Shown here: piece by piece, positions 33,119 through 41,624 of the stretch | Numbering within the stretch: the stretch's first letter is position 1 | Layout: each line of letters opens with the position of its first letter | Source: Roseateles_B sp051857535 | GTDB lineage: Bacteria; Pseudomonadota; Gammaproteobacteria; Burkholderiales; Burkholderiaceae_C | DNA: 64,000 bases | Assembly: GCF_051857535.1 (NCBI RefSeq) | Contig: NZ_JBPZGY010000005.1 | Coordinates: 62,001 to 126,000 of the forward strand | Reading direction: 5' to 3' | Made by a program: the position numbers and the translations under genes | Notes under the pieces: model-generated | Database searches by the model: none | What the model was told of the DNA's origin: nothing | The model's input: the letters and a program-made list of their open reading frames with translations, nothing else

Positions 33119-33858
33119 TGCTGGGCCCGGCCAAGCTGCTGCTGGCGCCGGTGCTGCTGTGGCAGGGCCGGCAGGTGCGCAAACGCGCCCTGCAACTGCC
33201 CGAGGCTGCCGGCGCCCGGGCCGGGCAGGCCGGGGAGGGCGCGCTGCAGCTGCGCCTGCTCATCGTCGGGGATTCCTCCGGCGCGGGCGTGGGCGCTCCC
33301 ACGCAAGACCTGGCCCTCGCCGGCCGCCTGGCCGCGCACCTGGCCCAGGCCCTGGGCGGCCGCGTGCACTGGCAGCTGGTGGCCCGCACCGGCCATGACA
33401 GCGCCGATGCCCGCCAGCACCTGGCGCAGGCCGAGCTGCAGCCGGCCGACGTGCTGGTGACGGCCCTGGGTGTCAACGACGTCGTCGGCCAGCGCCGCGC
33501 CGGCCACTGCCTGCGTGACCTCGACGCCATCCACGAGCTGGCCCGCCAGCGCTGCGGTGTGCGCTACAGCCTGCACAGCGCCGTGCCGCCCATGCATGCC
33601 TTTCCGCTGCTGCCCCAGCCCCTGCGATGGATGCTGGGCGCGCAGTCCCAGCGCCTGAACCGCCGCCTGGCCCGCCACCTGATGGGCCGGCGTGACCGCG
33701 GCCTGCAGTCCCTGCCGGCGCATCTGCACGGCCCGGCCGCCGCCCAGCACATGGCCGAGGACGGCTTTCACCCGGGGCCGGCCGGCTACGAGGTCTGGGC
33801 GCAGGCCCTGAGCCAGCGCCTGGTGCGCGAACGCCGGATCTGGTCGCCCGCAGACTGA
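33118..33858 (+). CDS. SGNH/GDSL-family hydrolase
   Basis: The start codon overlaps the hydratase stop by one base (TGATG), so the genes are translationally coupled. The 246-residue product has block I VGDSSGAG with the catalytic Ser, block III GVNDV, and block V DGFHPGPAGY with the catalytic Asp and His. A hydrophobic N-terminus (AKLLLAPVLLWQG) may anchor it to the membrane. It is an esterase or lipase by family; the substrate is unknown. Confidence 0.9.
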   Translation: MLGPAKLLLAPVLLWQGRQVRKRALQLPEAAGARAGQAGEGALQLRLLIVGDSSGAGVGAPTQDLALAGRLAAHLAQALGGRVHWQLVARTGHDSADARQHLAQAELQPADVLVTALGVNDVVGQRRAGHCLRDLDAIHELARQRCGVRYSLHSAVPPMHAFPLLPQPLRWMLGAQSQRLNRRLARHLMGRRDRGLQSLPAHLHGPAAAQHMAEDGFHPGPAGYEVWAQALSQRLVRERRIWSPAD

Positions 33859-33865
33859 GCGGCCT

Positions 33866-35014
33866 TCAGATCACGTTGAGCTCGCGATAGGGCTCGCCGC
33901 GCAGCAGGCGGTCCGGGCCCAAGGGCGAGAGGTCCAGGGTCTCGTAGCGGCCGCTGGCGATCCACTCGGCCAGGCCGCGGCCCACGCCCGGCGCATGCTG
34001 CAGCCCGTGGCCCGAGAAGCCGCAGGCCATCAGCAGGCGCTCCTGGCCCGGCCAGGGGCCCACGAGGCCGTTGTGATCGACGTCGTTCATCTCGTAGTAG
34101 CCCGCCCAGCTGCGCTCCTGGCGCAGGCTGGCAAAACCTGGCACCCGCTCGGCCAGTGCGGGCCAGAGGCGCTCCTCGAAAAGATAGTCCTCGGGATCCA
34201 GCGGGAGGTCCGGCGCATCCTCGCCAAAGGGCGGCCCGCCGCAGATGAACTGGCCCGCGCCCTCGGGGCGGAACCACAGGCCGGACGGGTCGATGACCAG
34301 GGGGCAGCCCGGCGCCTGTTCGTCTGTGCGGAAGGCATAGACGCTGCGCCGCCGGGCGCTGACGGGTAGGGCGATGCCCGCTGTGGCCGCCAGCGGAGCG
34401 GACCAGGCGCCGCAGGCCAGCACGAAGCGGTCCGCCTTCAGCAGACCGCCGCTGGTGGCCTGCACGCCGCAGACCTGGCCCTGGCCGTCCAGCTCGAAGC
34501 GCAGGGCCTCGTCCTTCAGGTACTGCACGCCCGCGGCCTGTGCCCGCTGCTTGAGCGACTGCAGCAGGCCCCAGCCGTCGAACCAGCCCTCGCCGCTGCG
34601 GCCCCAGCTGCCCAGGGCCAGGTCTTGCGTGGCGAGCCAGGGGAAGTGGCGCTGCAGCTCGGGCAGGTCCAGCAGGGCCACATCAGCCCCTTGCTGGCGC
34701 TGCAGGCGGTTCAGGGCCTCCTGCTGCGCGGCGCCCGAGGGCGGGATCAGGTAGAGATAGCCCTGCTCCACCAGCGCGGCCTGCGGCCCCGCGGCGCGCA
34801 GCACCTCCAGGCCGTGCAGGGACAGGGCGATGTTCAGCGGGGTCGAGAACTGCTGGCGGATGGAGGCCGCCGAGCGCGCCGAGGAGGCCTGCTCGTAGGC
34901 CGGGTCCCGCTCCAGCACCGTGATGCGGCCGCGCCAGCCGGGGCGTTCGGCCAGGCTGGCGGCCACGGCGCTGCCGAGCGCCCCGCCGCCGAGGATCAGC
35001 AGGCCGTCCTGCAT
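33866..35014 (-). CDS. FAD-dependent oxidoreductase (D-amino-acid oxidase/FOXRED1-like family)
   Basis: The 382 residues open with the dinucleotide-binding motif LILGGGALGSAVAASL and an acidic ERD at the end of the second strand. SARSAASIRQQF and LVDIDHNGLVG-like segments follow, then ACGFSGHGLQHAPGVGRGLAEW, the C-terminal FAD-binding signature of the DAO superfamily. It probably oxidises an amine or amino acid. It lies 10 bases downstream of a thioesterase gene on the same strand; no pathway can be assigned from this. Confidence 0.9.
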   Translation of the reverse strand: MQDGLLILGGGALGSAVAASLAERPGWRGRITVLERDPAYEQASSARSAASIRQQFSTPLNIALSLHGLEVLRAAGPQAALVEQGYLYLIPPSGAAQQEALNRLQRQQGADVALLDLPELQRHFPWLATQDLALGSWGRSGEGWFDGWGLLQSLKQRAQAAGVQYLKDEALRFELDGQGQVCGVQATSGGLLKADRFVLACGAWSAPLAATAGIALPVSARRRSVYAFRTDEQAPGCPLVIDPSGLWFRPEGAGQFICGGPPFGEDAPDLPLDPEDYLFEERLWPALAERVPGFASLRQERSWAGYYEMNDVDHNGLVGPWPGQERLLMACGFSGHGLQHAPGVGRGLAEWIASGRYETLDLSPLGPDRLLRGEPYRELNVI

Positions 35015-35024
35015 GGAGCCGAGC

Positions 35025-35465
35025 TCAATCCTCGATGCTGAAGGGGCGGGACTTGCCGTCCTTGTCGATGGCCACGTAGGTCAGCTGCGCCTCGGTGACC
35101 TTGACCACATGCGGGCTGGCCGGGTTGCGCTCGGCGATCACCTCCACCTGCACCGTGACCGAGGTGCGGCCCACGCGCACGACCTGGGCGTAGAAGGAGA
35201 GCAGGTCGCCGATGGACACCGGCTGCTTGAAGAGGAACTCCTTCACCGCCACGGTGGCGATGCGCCCGCGGCTGAGGCGCGCCGGCAGGATGGAGCCGGC
35301 GATGTCCACCTGAGCCATGATCCAGCCGCCGAAGACGTCGCCGTTGTGGTTGGCGTCCGCCGGCATGGGCATCACGCGCAGCACCAGCTCGCGGGGCCAG
35401 ACGCGGGCGTCAGGGGCGGGGGCGGCGCTGGGGGCGGGGGCCAGGGGGCTTTGGGTGTCGGACAT
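35025..35465 (-). CDS. Acyl-CoA thioesterase, YciA-like hotdog family
   Basis: Starting at ATG 35465 (MSDTQSPLAPAP) it has 146 residues. The hotdog core has PADANHNGDVFGGWIMAQVD, with the Asn-Gly-Asp motif typical of YciA/Acot-type thioesterases, followed by VAVKEFLFKQPVSIGDLL. These enzymes hydrolyse a range of acyl-CoAs and help balance the pool. An Ala/Pro-rich N-terminus of about 25 residues precedes the fold. Confidence 0.92.
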   Translation of the reverse strand: MSDTQSPLAPAPSAAPAPDARVWPRELVLRVMPMPADANHNGDVFGGWIMAQVDIAGSILPARLSRGRIATVAVKEFLFKQPVSIGDLLSFYAQVVRVGRTSVTVQVEVIAERNPASPHVVKVTEAQLTYVAIDKDGKSRPFSIED

Positions 35466-35517
35466 GATGGGCAATCGGGACTGCAGTGACAATGCGGCCC
35501 ATTCTCTCCCTATCACC

Positions 35518-37362
35518 ATGCGCCGTCATCCTTCTGTCACGACCTCTGCCTCCTCCTCGCACGCAGGCTCGGCCCAGGGTGGCGCCGCGCCCCGCCTGGA
35601 CACCACCGTCAAGGGCGACTGGGGCACCGTCGCCAAGCTCATGCCCTATCTGTGGCACTACCGCTGGCGGGTGAGCCTGGCCCTGGGCTTCATGCTGGCT
35701 GCCAAGCTGGCCAATGTGGGCGTGCCGCTGTTGCTGAAGGAGCTGGTGGACAGCCTCAGCCTCAAGCCCGGTTCGGCCGAGGCGATGCTGGCGGTGCCCG
35801 TGGGCCTGCTCGTGGCCTACGGCCTGCTGAGGCTCTCGACCTCGCTGTTCACCGAGCTGCGCGAGCTGGTCTTCGCCAAGGCCACCGAGGGCACCTCGCG
35901 GGCCATCTCCCTGCAGGTCTTCCGCCACCTGCACGACCTCTCCCTGCGCTTTCACCTGGAGCGCCAGACCGGCGGCATGACGCGCGACATCGAGCGTGGC
36001 ACCCGCGCCGTGCACTCGCTGATCTCCTACTCGCTCTACAGCATCCTGCCCACGCTGATCGAGGTAGTGCTGGTGCTGGGCCTGCTGGGGATCAAGTTCG
36101 ATGCCGTCTTTGCGCTGATCACCATCGCCGCGCTGGTGATCTACATCGCCTTCACCGTCTACGTGACGGAATGGCGCACGCAGTTCCGCAAGCAGCTCAA
36201 CGAGCTGGACTCGGTGGCGCACAGCAAGGCCATCGACTCCCTGCTGAACTACGAGACCGTCAAGTACTTCAACAACGAGGACTTCGAGGCCAGCCGCTAC
36301 AACGAGAGCCTGGAGAAGCTGCGCCGCGCGCAGCTGAAGTCGCAGAGCACGCTGTCCATGCTCAATACCGGCCAGCAGCTGATCATCGCGCTGGCCCTGG
36401 TGGCCATGCTGTGGCGCGCCACGCAGGGCGTGGTGGCCGGGCACATGAGCCTGGGCGATCTGGTGATGGTCAACGCCTTCATGATCCAGCTCTACATCCC
36501 GCTGAACTTCCTGGGCGTGATCTACCGCGAGATCAAGCAGAGCCTCACCGACCTGGAGAAGATGTTCCAGCTGCTGGCCCGCGACCGCGAGGTGGCCGAT
36601 GCGCCGGGCGCGCCGGCCCTGCAGGTGTCCAGCGGCGCGGTGCGCTTCGAGGACGTGCGCTTTGCCTACGACCCCGAGCGGCCCATCCTGCACGGCATCA
36701 GCTTCGAGATCCCGGCGGGGAAGAAGGTAGCCGTGGTGGGCCCCAGCGGCTCGGGCAAGAGCACGCTGGCCCGCCTGCTCTACCGCTTCTATGACGTCGA
36801 CGGCGGCCGCATCCGCATCGACGGGCAGGACATCCGCACCGTGCAGCAGGGCTCCGTGCGCCGCGCCATCGGCATCGTGCCCCAGGACACCGTGCTCTTC
36901 AACGACAGCATCGCCTACAACATCGGCTACGGCCGGCCCGGCGCCAAGCAGGCCGAGATCGAGGCCGCAGCCAAGGCGGCCCACATCCACGGCTTCATCG
37001 CGGCCACGCCCAAGGGCTACGAGACCACGGTGGGCGAGCGCGGGCTCAAGCTCTCGGGCGGCGAGAAGCAGCGCGTGGCCATCGCCCGCACCCTGCTGAA
37101 GAATCCGCCCATCCTGATCTTCGACGAGGCCACCTCGGCCCTCGATTCCAGCAACGAGCGCGCCATCCAGGCCGAGCTGGAAGCCGCGGCGCAGGACAAG
37201 ACCGTGCTGGTGATCGCGCACCGCCTCTCCACCATCGTGGACGCCCACGAGATCCTGGTGATGGAGCAGGGCCGCATCATCGAGCGCGGCACCCACGCCC
37301 AGCTGCTGGCGCAGAACGGCCGCTATGCCCGCATGTGGGCCCTGCAGCAGGCCGCCCATTGA
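35518..37362 (+). CDS. ABC transporter, Atm1/HMT1-type half-transporter (permease plus ATPase)
   Basis: The 614-residue fusion (ATG 35518) has six membrane helices in the first 330 residues and an ATPase domain with Walker A GPSGSGKST, signature LSGGEKQRVAIART and Walker B ILIFDEATSALD. The membrane domain has the Atm1/HMT1 hallmarks NYETVKYFNNEDFE and RFHLERQTGGMTRDIERG. Atm1-type exporters move glutathione conjugates, glutathione-coordinated Fe-S precursors or metal-thiol complexes. The promoter region is shared with the divergent thioesterase gene. Confidence 0.93.
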   Translation: MRRHPSVTTSASSSHAGSAQGGAAPRLDTTVKGDWGTVAKLMPYLWHYRWRVSLALGFMLAAKLANVGVPLLLKELVDSLSLKPGSAEAMLAVPVGLLVAYGLLRLSTSLFTELRELVFAKATEGTSRAISLQVFRHLHDLSLRFHLERQTGGMTRDIERGTRAVHSLISYSLYSILPTLIEVVLVLGLLGIKFDAVFALITIAALVIYIAFTVYVTEWRTQFRKQLNELDSVAHSKAIDSLLNYETVKYFNNEDFEASRYNESLEKLRRAQLKSQSTLSMLNTGQQLIIALALVAMLWRATQGVVAGHMSLGDLVMVNAFMIQLYIPLNFLGVIYREIKQSLTDLEKMFQLLARDREVADAPGAPALQVSSGAVRFEDVRFAYDPERPILHGISFEIPAGKKVAVVGPSGSGKSTLARLLYRFYDVDGGRIRIDGQDIRTVQQGSVRRAIGIVPQDTVLFNDSIAYNIGYGRPGAKQAEIEAAAKAAHIHGFIAATPKGYETTVGERGLKLSGGEKQRVAIARTLLKNPPILIFDEATSALDSSNERAIQAELEAAAQDKTVLVIAHRLSTIVDAHEILVMEQGRIIERGTHAQLLAQNGRYARMWALQQAAH

Positions 37363-37404
37363 TCCCCGTGATCACACCTTCGACCCCTTCGCTACACTGC
37401 CGCC

Positions 37405-38340
37405 GTGGAAACCAAATGGCTTGAAGATTTCGTCAGCCTGGCCGAGACGCGCAGCTTCTCGCGTTCGGCCCAGCTGCGTCACGTGACCCAGCCGGCCTTC
37501 TCGCGCCGCATCCAGGCGCTGGAGGCCTGGGCGGGCGTGGACCTGGTGGATCGCTCGTCCTACCCCACGCGCCTGACCGCCGCTGGCGAGACGCTGCTGG
37601 GGCAGGCGATGGAGGTGCTCGGCAACCTGCAGGCCACGCGCAACATGCTGCGCAGCCACCAGTCGGCCGGGCAGGACATGATCGAGTTCGCCGTGCCGCA
37701 CTCCCTGGCCTTCAGCTTCTTCCCGCACTGGCTGATGGAGCTGCGCCAGCGCTTCGGCGCGGTCAAGAGCCGGCTCAATGCCCTGAACGTGCACGACGCC
37801 ACCCTGCAGCTCAGCGAAGGCAACTGCGACCTGCTGGTGGTGTATCACCACGCGAGCCAGCCCCTGCAGCTGGACCCCGAGCGCTACGAGATGGCCTCTC
37901 TGGGCCACGAGACCCTGGCCGCCTACGCCCGCTCCGATGCGCAGGGCCGCCCCCTGTTCAGCCTGCCCGGCCACCCGGGCCAGAAGATCCCCTTCCTCAG
38001 CTACGCCGCGGGGGCCTACCTGGGCCGGCTCGTGGAGCTGATCGTCAAGGCTTCGCCCACGCCCCTGAACCTCGATGCGCTCTACGAGACCGACATGGCC
38101 GAGAGCCTCAAGGCCATGGCCATCGAGGGCCACGGCCTGGCCTTCCTGCCGGCCAGCTCGGTGGCGCGGGAGCTCAAGTCCGGCCGCCTGGTGCGCGCCG
38201 CGCCGGAAGGCCAGTTCGAGCTGAGCATGGACCTGCGCATCTACCGCGAGCGTCCGGCCATCGCCAAGCGCAGCAAGCCCGCGGCGCTGGCGCTGTGGAA
38301 CTACCTCAAGGAAGAGCAGGGCGCGGCCCAGGGCGGCTGA
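37405..38340 (+). CDS. LysR-family transcriptional regulator
   Basis: It starts at GTG 37405 (METKWLEDFVSLAETRSF); 311 residues. The N-terminal winged HTH has SFSRSAQLRHVTQPAFSRRIQ, followed by the linker helix and a type 2 periplasmic-binding-like effector domain. The N-terminal wording resembles the HypT/YjiE subgroup. It lies 42 bases after the ABC transporter gene and about 100 before the binding-protein gene, both on the same strand. It may control the binding protein, but LysR regulators usually act on divergent targets. Confidence 0.92.
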   Translation: METKWLEDFVSLAETRSFSRSAQLRHVTQPAFSRRIQALEAWAGVDLVDRSSYPTRLTAAGETLLGQAMEVLGNLQATRNMLRSHQSAGQDMIEFAVPHSLAFSFFPHWLMELRQRFGAVKSRLNALNVHDATLQLSEGNCDLLVVYHHASQPLQLDPERYEMASLGHETLAAYARSDAQGRPLFSLPGHPGQKIPFLSYAAGAYLGRLVELIVKASPTPLNLDALYETDMAESLKAMAIEGHGLAFLPASSVARELKSGRLVRAAPEGQFELSMDLRIYRERPAIAKRSKPAALALWNYLKEEQGAAQGG

Positions 38341-38443
38341 GGGTCCGCTGCCCGGCGCGCCTATTTTTGCGGTACAAGCTCGTCACGTGTGCGCTGCCCG
38401 CGGCCGCGCCAACCCCATCCCCTGTCATCAAGGAGTGAACCCG

Positions 38444-39340
38444 ATGAAGAAGAGCCTGACTGTGCTGAGCCTGGCCATGCTGGCCGCCACGGCGGTCCAT
38501 GCCGAGGACACGCTGAAGAAGATCAAGGATTCCGGTGCCGTGACCATGGGCGTGCGCGAGTCCTCCGGCCTGTCCTACACCATTGGCGACGGCAAGTACG
38601 TGGGCTTCCACATCGACGTCTGCCACCACGTGCTGGAAGACGTGAAGAAGCAGCTGGGCCTGGCCAAGCTGGAGATCAAGTACCAGCCCGTGACCTCGCA
38701 GAACCGCATCCCGCTGGTGCAGAACGGCAATGTGGACCTGGAGTGTGGCTCCACCACCAACAACGCCACGCGCCAGAAGGATGTGGCCTTTGCCGTGACC
38801 ACCTACGTGGAGGAAGTGCGCATCGCCGTGAAGGCCAATTCGGGCATCACCTCCATTGCGCAGCTCAATGGCAAGCATGTGGCCACCACCACCGGCACCA
38901 CCTCGGTCCAGACCCTGCGCAAGCATGAGCGCGCCACCGGCGTGGACTTCAAGGAGGTCTTCGGCAAGGACCACGCCGACAGCTTCCTGCTGCTGGAATC
39001 CGGCCGCGCCGATGCCTTCGTGATGGACGGCTCCATCCTGGCCAAGAACATCGCCACCTCCAAGGCCCCGGCCGACTACAAGATCGTCGGCGAGGTGCTC
39101 TCCGTCGAGCCCATCGCCATCATGATGCGCAAGGACGACCCTGCCTTCAAGAAGGCCGTGGACGACAGCATCAAGGGCATGATCAAGTCCGGCGAGCTGG
39201 CCAAGACCTACGACAAGTGGTTCCTGCAGCCCATCCCGCCCGCAGGCGCCAAGATCGGCATGCCCCTCAACGAGGCCACCAAGAACGCCTGGGCGAATCC
39301 GAATGACAAGCCGATGGAGGAGTACGCGGCGAAGAAGTGA
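38444..39340 (+). CDS. Periplasmic glutamate/aspartate-type amino-acid-binding protein (orphan)
   Basis: I use ATG 38444 with AAGGAG ahead of it; 298 residues. A signal peptide (MKKSLTVLSLAMLAATAVHA) is followed by a solute-binding family 3 domain: GAVTMGVRESSGLSY, VDLECGSTTNNATRQ and KTYDKWFLQPIPP. This is the DEBP/GltI pattern for dicarboxylic amino acids. No permease or ATPase genes follow: the gene ends with a strong terminator. Confidence 0.93.
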   Translation: MKKSLTVLSLAMLAATAVHAEDTLKKIKDSGAVTMGVRESSGLSYTIGDGKYVGFHIDVCHHVLEDVKKQLGLAKLEIKYQPVTSQNRIPLVQNGNVDLECGSTTNNATRQKDVAFAVTTYVEEVRIAVKANSGITSIAQLNGKHVATTTGTTSVQTLRKHERATGVDFKEVFGKDHADSFLLLESGRADAFVMDGSILAKNIATSKAPADYKIVGEVLSVEPIAIMMRKDDPAFKKAVDDSIKGMIKSGELAKTYDKWFLQPIPPAGAKIGMPLNEATKNAWANPNDKPMEEYAAKK

Positions 39341-39364
39341 TCGGGGCTTCGGTCTGATTGGAAG

Positions 39365-39392
39365 GGCGGTCCGGAGGGGCCGCCTTTTTTTT
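39365..39392 (+). terminator. Intrinsic terminator of the amino-acid-binding-protein gene
   Basis: An imperfect GC stem (GGCGGTCC with GGGCCGCC at 39366-39384) is followed by eight T (39385-39392), 25 bases past the stop codon. Confidence 0.9.
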
Positions 39393-39678
39393 GTTTGTGT
39401 GCTGATGGGAGCGGAGGCGGCTTTGGGCTGATGTGCGGCGGTCGCAGCTCGGGACATCAGCGACCGCTTTCGCCCGAAGCTGCCAAGTGGGCGTCCGCAA
39501 GCTCGGCCGGCAGCTTTGCCCCCTCCCCGCAACCTTCTGCTTGGTGCTGATTTTGGTATCCGTGCAGCTCGTTGACCGCCTCCCCATTTCGCACTCACCA
39601 CACTCAACACGTTGCGGTAAGTCGCGTCGCGCTCGCTGCGCCCGGTAGGATGACGCGACAAGTTCAAGGGAGGCAGAA
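39393..39678. other. Gene-free left border of the lower-GC patch, with inverted repeat
   Basis: These bases sit between the terminator and the OLD gene. No convincing gene is present. An exact 8-base inverted repeat, GTCGCGTC (39621-39628) and GACGCGAC (39652-39659), stands directly before the OLD gene and could be an operator or structure in the leader. The OLD ribosome site GGGAGG follows it at about 39668-39673. Confidence 0.5.
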
Positions 39679-41262
39679 ATGACTGGCAAGGTTCGGCTCT
39701 ACGATTACCGCTGCTTTCGCCGCGAGGCGCCTGCCACGCTTGAGTTCAGCAAAGGCTTCACCTCCTTCGTCGGCCCCAACAACTCAGGCAAATCCGCGCT
39801 CATCCGGTTCCCGTATGAGATGCGCGGTGTCATCGTGGGCATTGCGGACCAGATGGCGCAGGGCACTTGGACGGGCCTCGCGCACCAAATGGGATGGAAC
39901 GTAAACCACGGGCTGTACGAGCCCGCCGAGATTCTGTGCGAGCGGAGGTATCCGGAGTGCTCGATTGATTTCGAGCCAACACTGAATGAGGGAGAGAAAG
40001 TCCTGTCGGTGGCGAAGATGCGTGTCATCTTTGATCAGACAGCATCCTTCTATCGCGTGGCCCTTTTCGACTCAGACGGCAGCGAGCTGCCTCCGTTGAA
40101 CCAGAGAACGTCTCATACAGACAATCGGTTGACGGTTGGCAATACGGTGTATGCCGTCGGCCCGATACGAAAGTTCCTCCAGTTTCTGCGCGAAATCCAA
40201 TACGTCGGCCCCTTCCGAAACGCAATCAACGAAGGTGCTGGGACGCACTTCGATGCCTACATCGGAACGGGCTTCATCGCCCAGTGGAATCAATGGAAGA
40301 CTGGCCCCAACCGGAGCCAAAATAGAGCTAGTCAAGAGGTCACTGAAGACGTCAAACGGCTGATTGGAGCCGGCTCACTCGATATTTCCGCCACGGCCGA
40401 CGGCAAGTCACTGCAGGTCGTTGTGGACGGGCGCCCTCACAAGCTGCAAGAGCTTGGCGCCGGCTTCTCTCAAATGGTCTTGATTCTGGCCAATGCGCTC
40501 ATCAAGAAGCCTTCGATGATCGTCATCGACGAGCCAGAACTGCACCTGCATCCCAGCCTCCAAAGCGAGTTCCTGACCACGCTGGCCAACTACTCGGCGC
40601 ACGGCGTGATGTTCGCAACGCACTCCATTGGTCTTGCCCGCCAAGCGGCCGACCAGTGTTTCACGGTGCAGCGACAAGGCCATGGATCAACGGTCCGTCC
40701 ATATCAGCGCACGCCTCAGTTGGCCGAGTTCCTTGGTTCGCTGGGCATAGCCGGGCTGCAAGAGTTGGGCTGGAACACCATCCTGCTCGTTGAGGGCGTC
40801 AACGACGTCCGCACCGCTCAGGCATTGCTTCGCCTTTACGACAAAGATCATTGCACCGTGGTCTTGCCGTTGGGTGGCGATGCGATGGCAAACGGCAGGA
40901 GGGACGAGGAACTGAGCGAGGTGAAGCGTCTTGCCGGCCCAGACGGAAAGGTATTCGCGCTGGTAGACAGCGAACGCAAAGAGGCTGGCGGTCCTGCGCT
41001 GAAGGCTAGGCAGCGCTTCAGCGACAGCTGCGACATGCTGGAGATCAACGTTTGCATTACCGAGCGTCGAGCAATCGAGAACTACCTGACGCAGCAGTCA
41101 CTCGATGCTGCTTTCGCGCCAGACCGGTACAAAGCGCTCGATCCGTACGCCGAACAGGGGGTGGCCTTCTGGGGCAAAGGCGAGAGCTGGCGAGCAGCCA
41201 AACACATGACCAAGGCTGAGCTGGCTGCAACGGACCTCGGAAAGTTCTTTGAGTCGATGTAG
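39679..41262 (+). CDS. OLD-family ATP-dependent nuclease (AAA ATPase plus TOPRIM), solitary
   Basis: The 527 residues contain an SMC/RecF-like ATPase with Walker A GPNNSGKS at 32-39, a Walker B IDEPELHLHPS near 283 and FATHS behind it. A TOPRIM domain follows: LLVEGVNDV with its Glu near 370, PLGGDAMAN near 395 and LVDSE near 427. This is the overcoming-lysogenization-defect architecture; relatives act in phage defence (P2 Old, GajA of Gabija, PtuA-like ATPases). Codon usage is clearly more AT-rich than its neighbours, which suggests horizontal transfer. There is no UvrD-like GajB, reverse transcriptase or HNH partner adjacent, so it would be a stand-alone class 1-type OLD protein. Confidence 0.88.
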   Translation: MTGKVRLYDYRCFRREAPATLEFSKGFTSFVGPNNSGKSALIRFPYEMRGVIVGIADQMAQGTWTGLAHQMGWNVNHGLYEPAEILCERRYPECSIDFEPTLNEGEKVLSVAKMRVIFDQTASFYRVALFDSDGSELPPLNQRTSHTDNRLTVGNTVYAVGPIRKFLQFLREIQYVGPFRNAINEGAGTHFDAYIGTGFIAQWNQWKTGPNRSQNRASQEVTEDVKRLIGAGSLDISATADGKSLQVVVDGRPHKLQELGAGFSQMVLILANALIKKPSMIVIDEPELHLHPSLQSEFLTTLANYSAHGVMFATHSIGLARQAADQCFTVQRQGHGSTVRPYQRTPQLAEFLGSLGIAGLQELGWNTILLVEGVNDVRTAQALLRLYDKDHCTVVLPLGGDAMANGRRDEELSEVKRLAGPDGKVFALVDSERKEAGGPALKARQRFSDSCDMLEINVCITERRAIENYLTQQSLDAAFAPDRYKALDPYAEQGVAFWGKGESWRAAKHMTKAELAATDLGKFFESM

Positions 41263-41624
41263 ACAGCTTGCACATTGAACGTACATCGCTACCCACTCCG
41301 AAGGCGCTGCGTACGATGGGGCTCGAGCGGAAGCAAGCCTGAACAAGCCGAGCGAAGGCACCGTTGCACGCCAGCAGAAAGACCGCGCTATGCATGGGCC
41401 AAACGTCTGCATTAGGCTCATGATCGGACATATGGCACATGGCGTTGACCGACCGAGACAGCTGCACAGCACCCACCTCCACACACCCCGCTCACCAAGC
41501 TGGCCGCGGGTGTCTACCGTAAGGCCCACTGCGCGGGCGCCGCCGAACGCCATCGCCCTGGATCATCGGTCACGACTTCGGTGAGCCAGGAGGCTTCCTC
41601 CCGCTTTTGGGACAATACGCCCCC
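41263..41624. other. Gene-free right border of the lower-GC patch
   Basis: The 362 bases between the OLD gene and pyrC show several short open frames on both strands but none with a ribosome site or recognisable protein. Base composition is like the OLD gene up to about 41480 and returns to the high-GC background after that. No att-like repeat or tRNA remnant is visible. The pyrC promoter must lie at its right end. Confidence 0.45.

Noticed and set aside
39679..41262. A Gabija, Septu or retron-type multi-gene defence system
   Set aside because: Only the OLD-type ATPase/nuclease is present; no UvrD-like helicase, HNH partner or reverse transcriptase is adjacent.
41263..41624. Short open frames right of the OLD gene as a possible partner gene
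   Set aside because: None has a ribosome-binding site or plausible composition, and they overlap each other on both strands.
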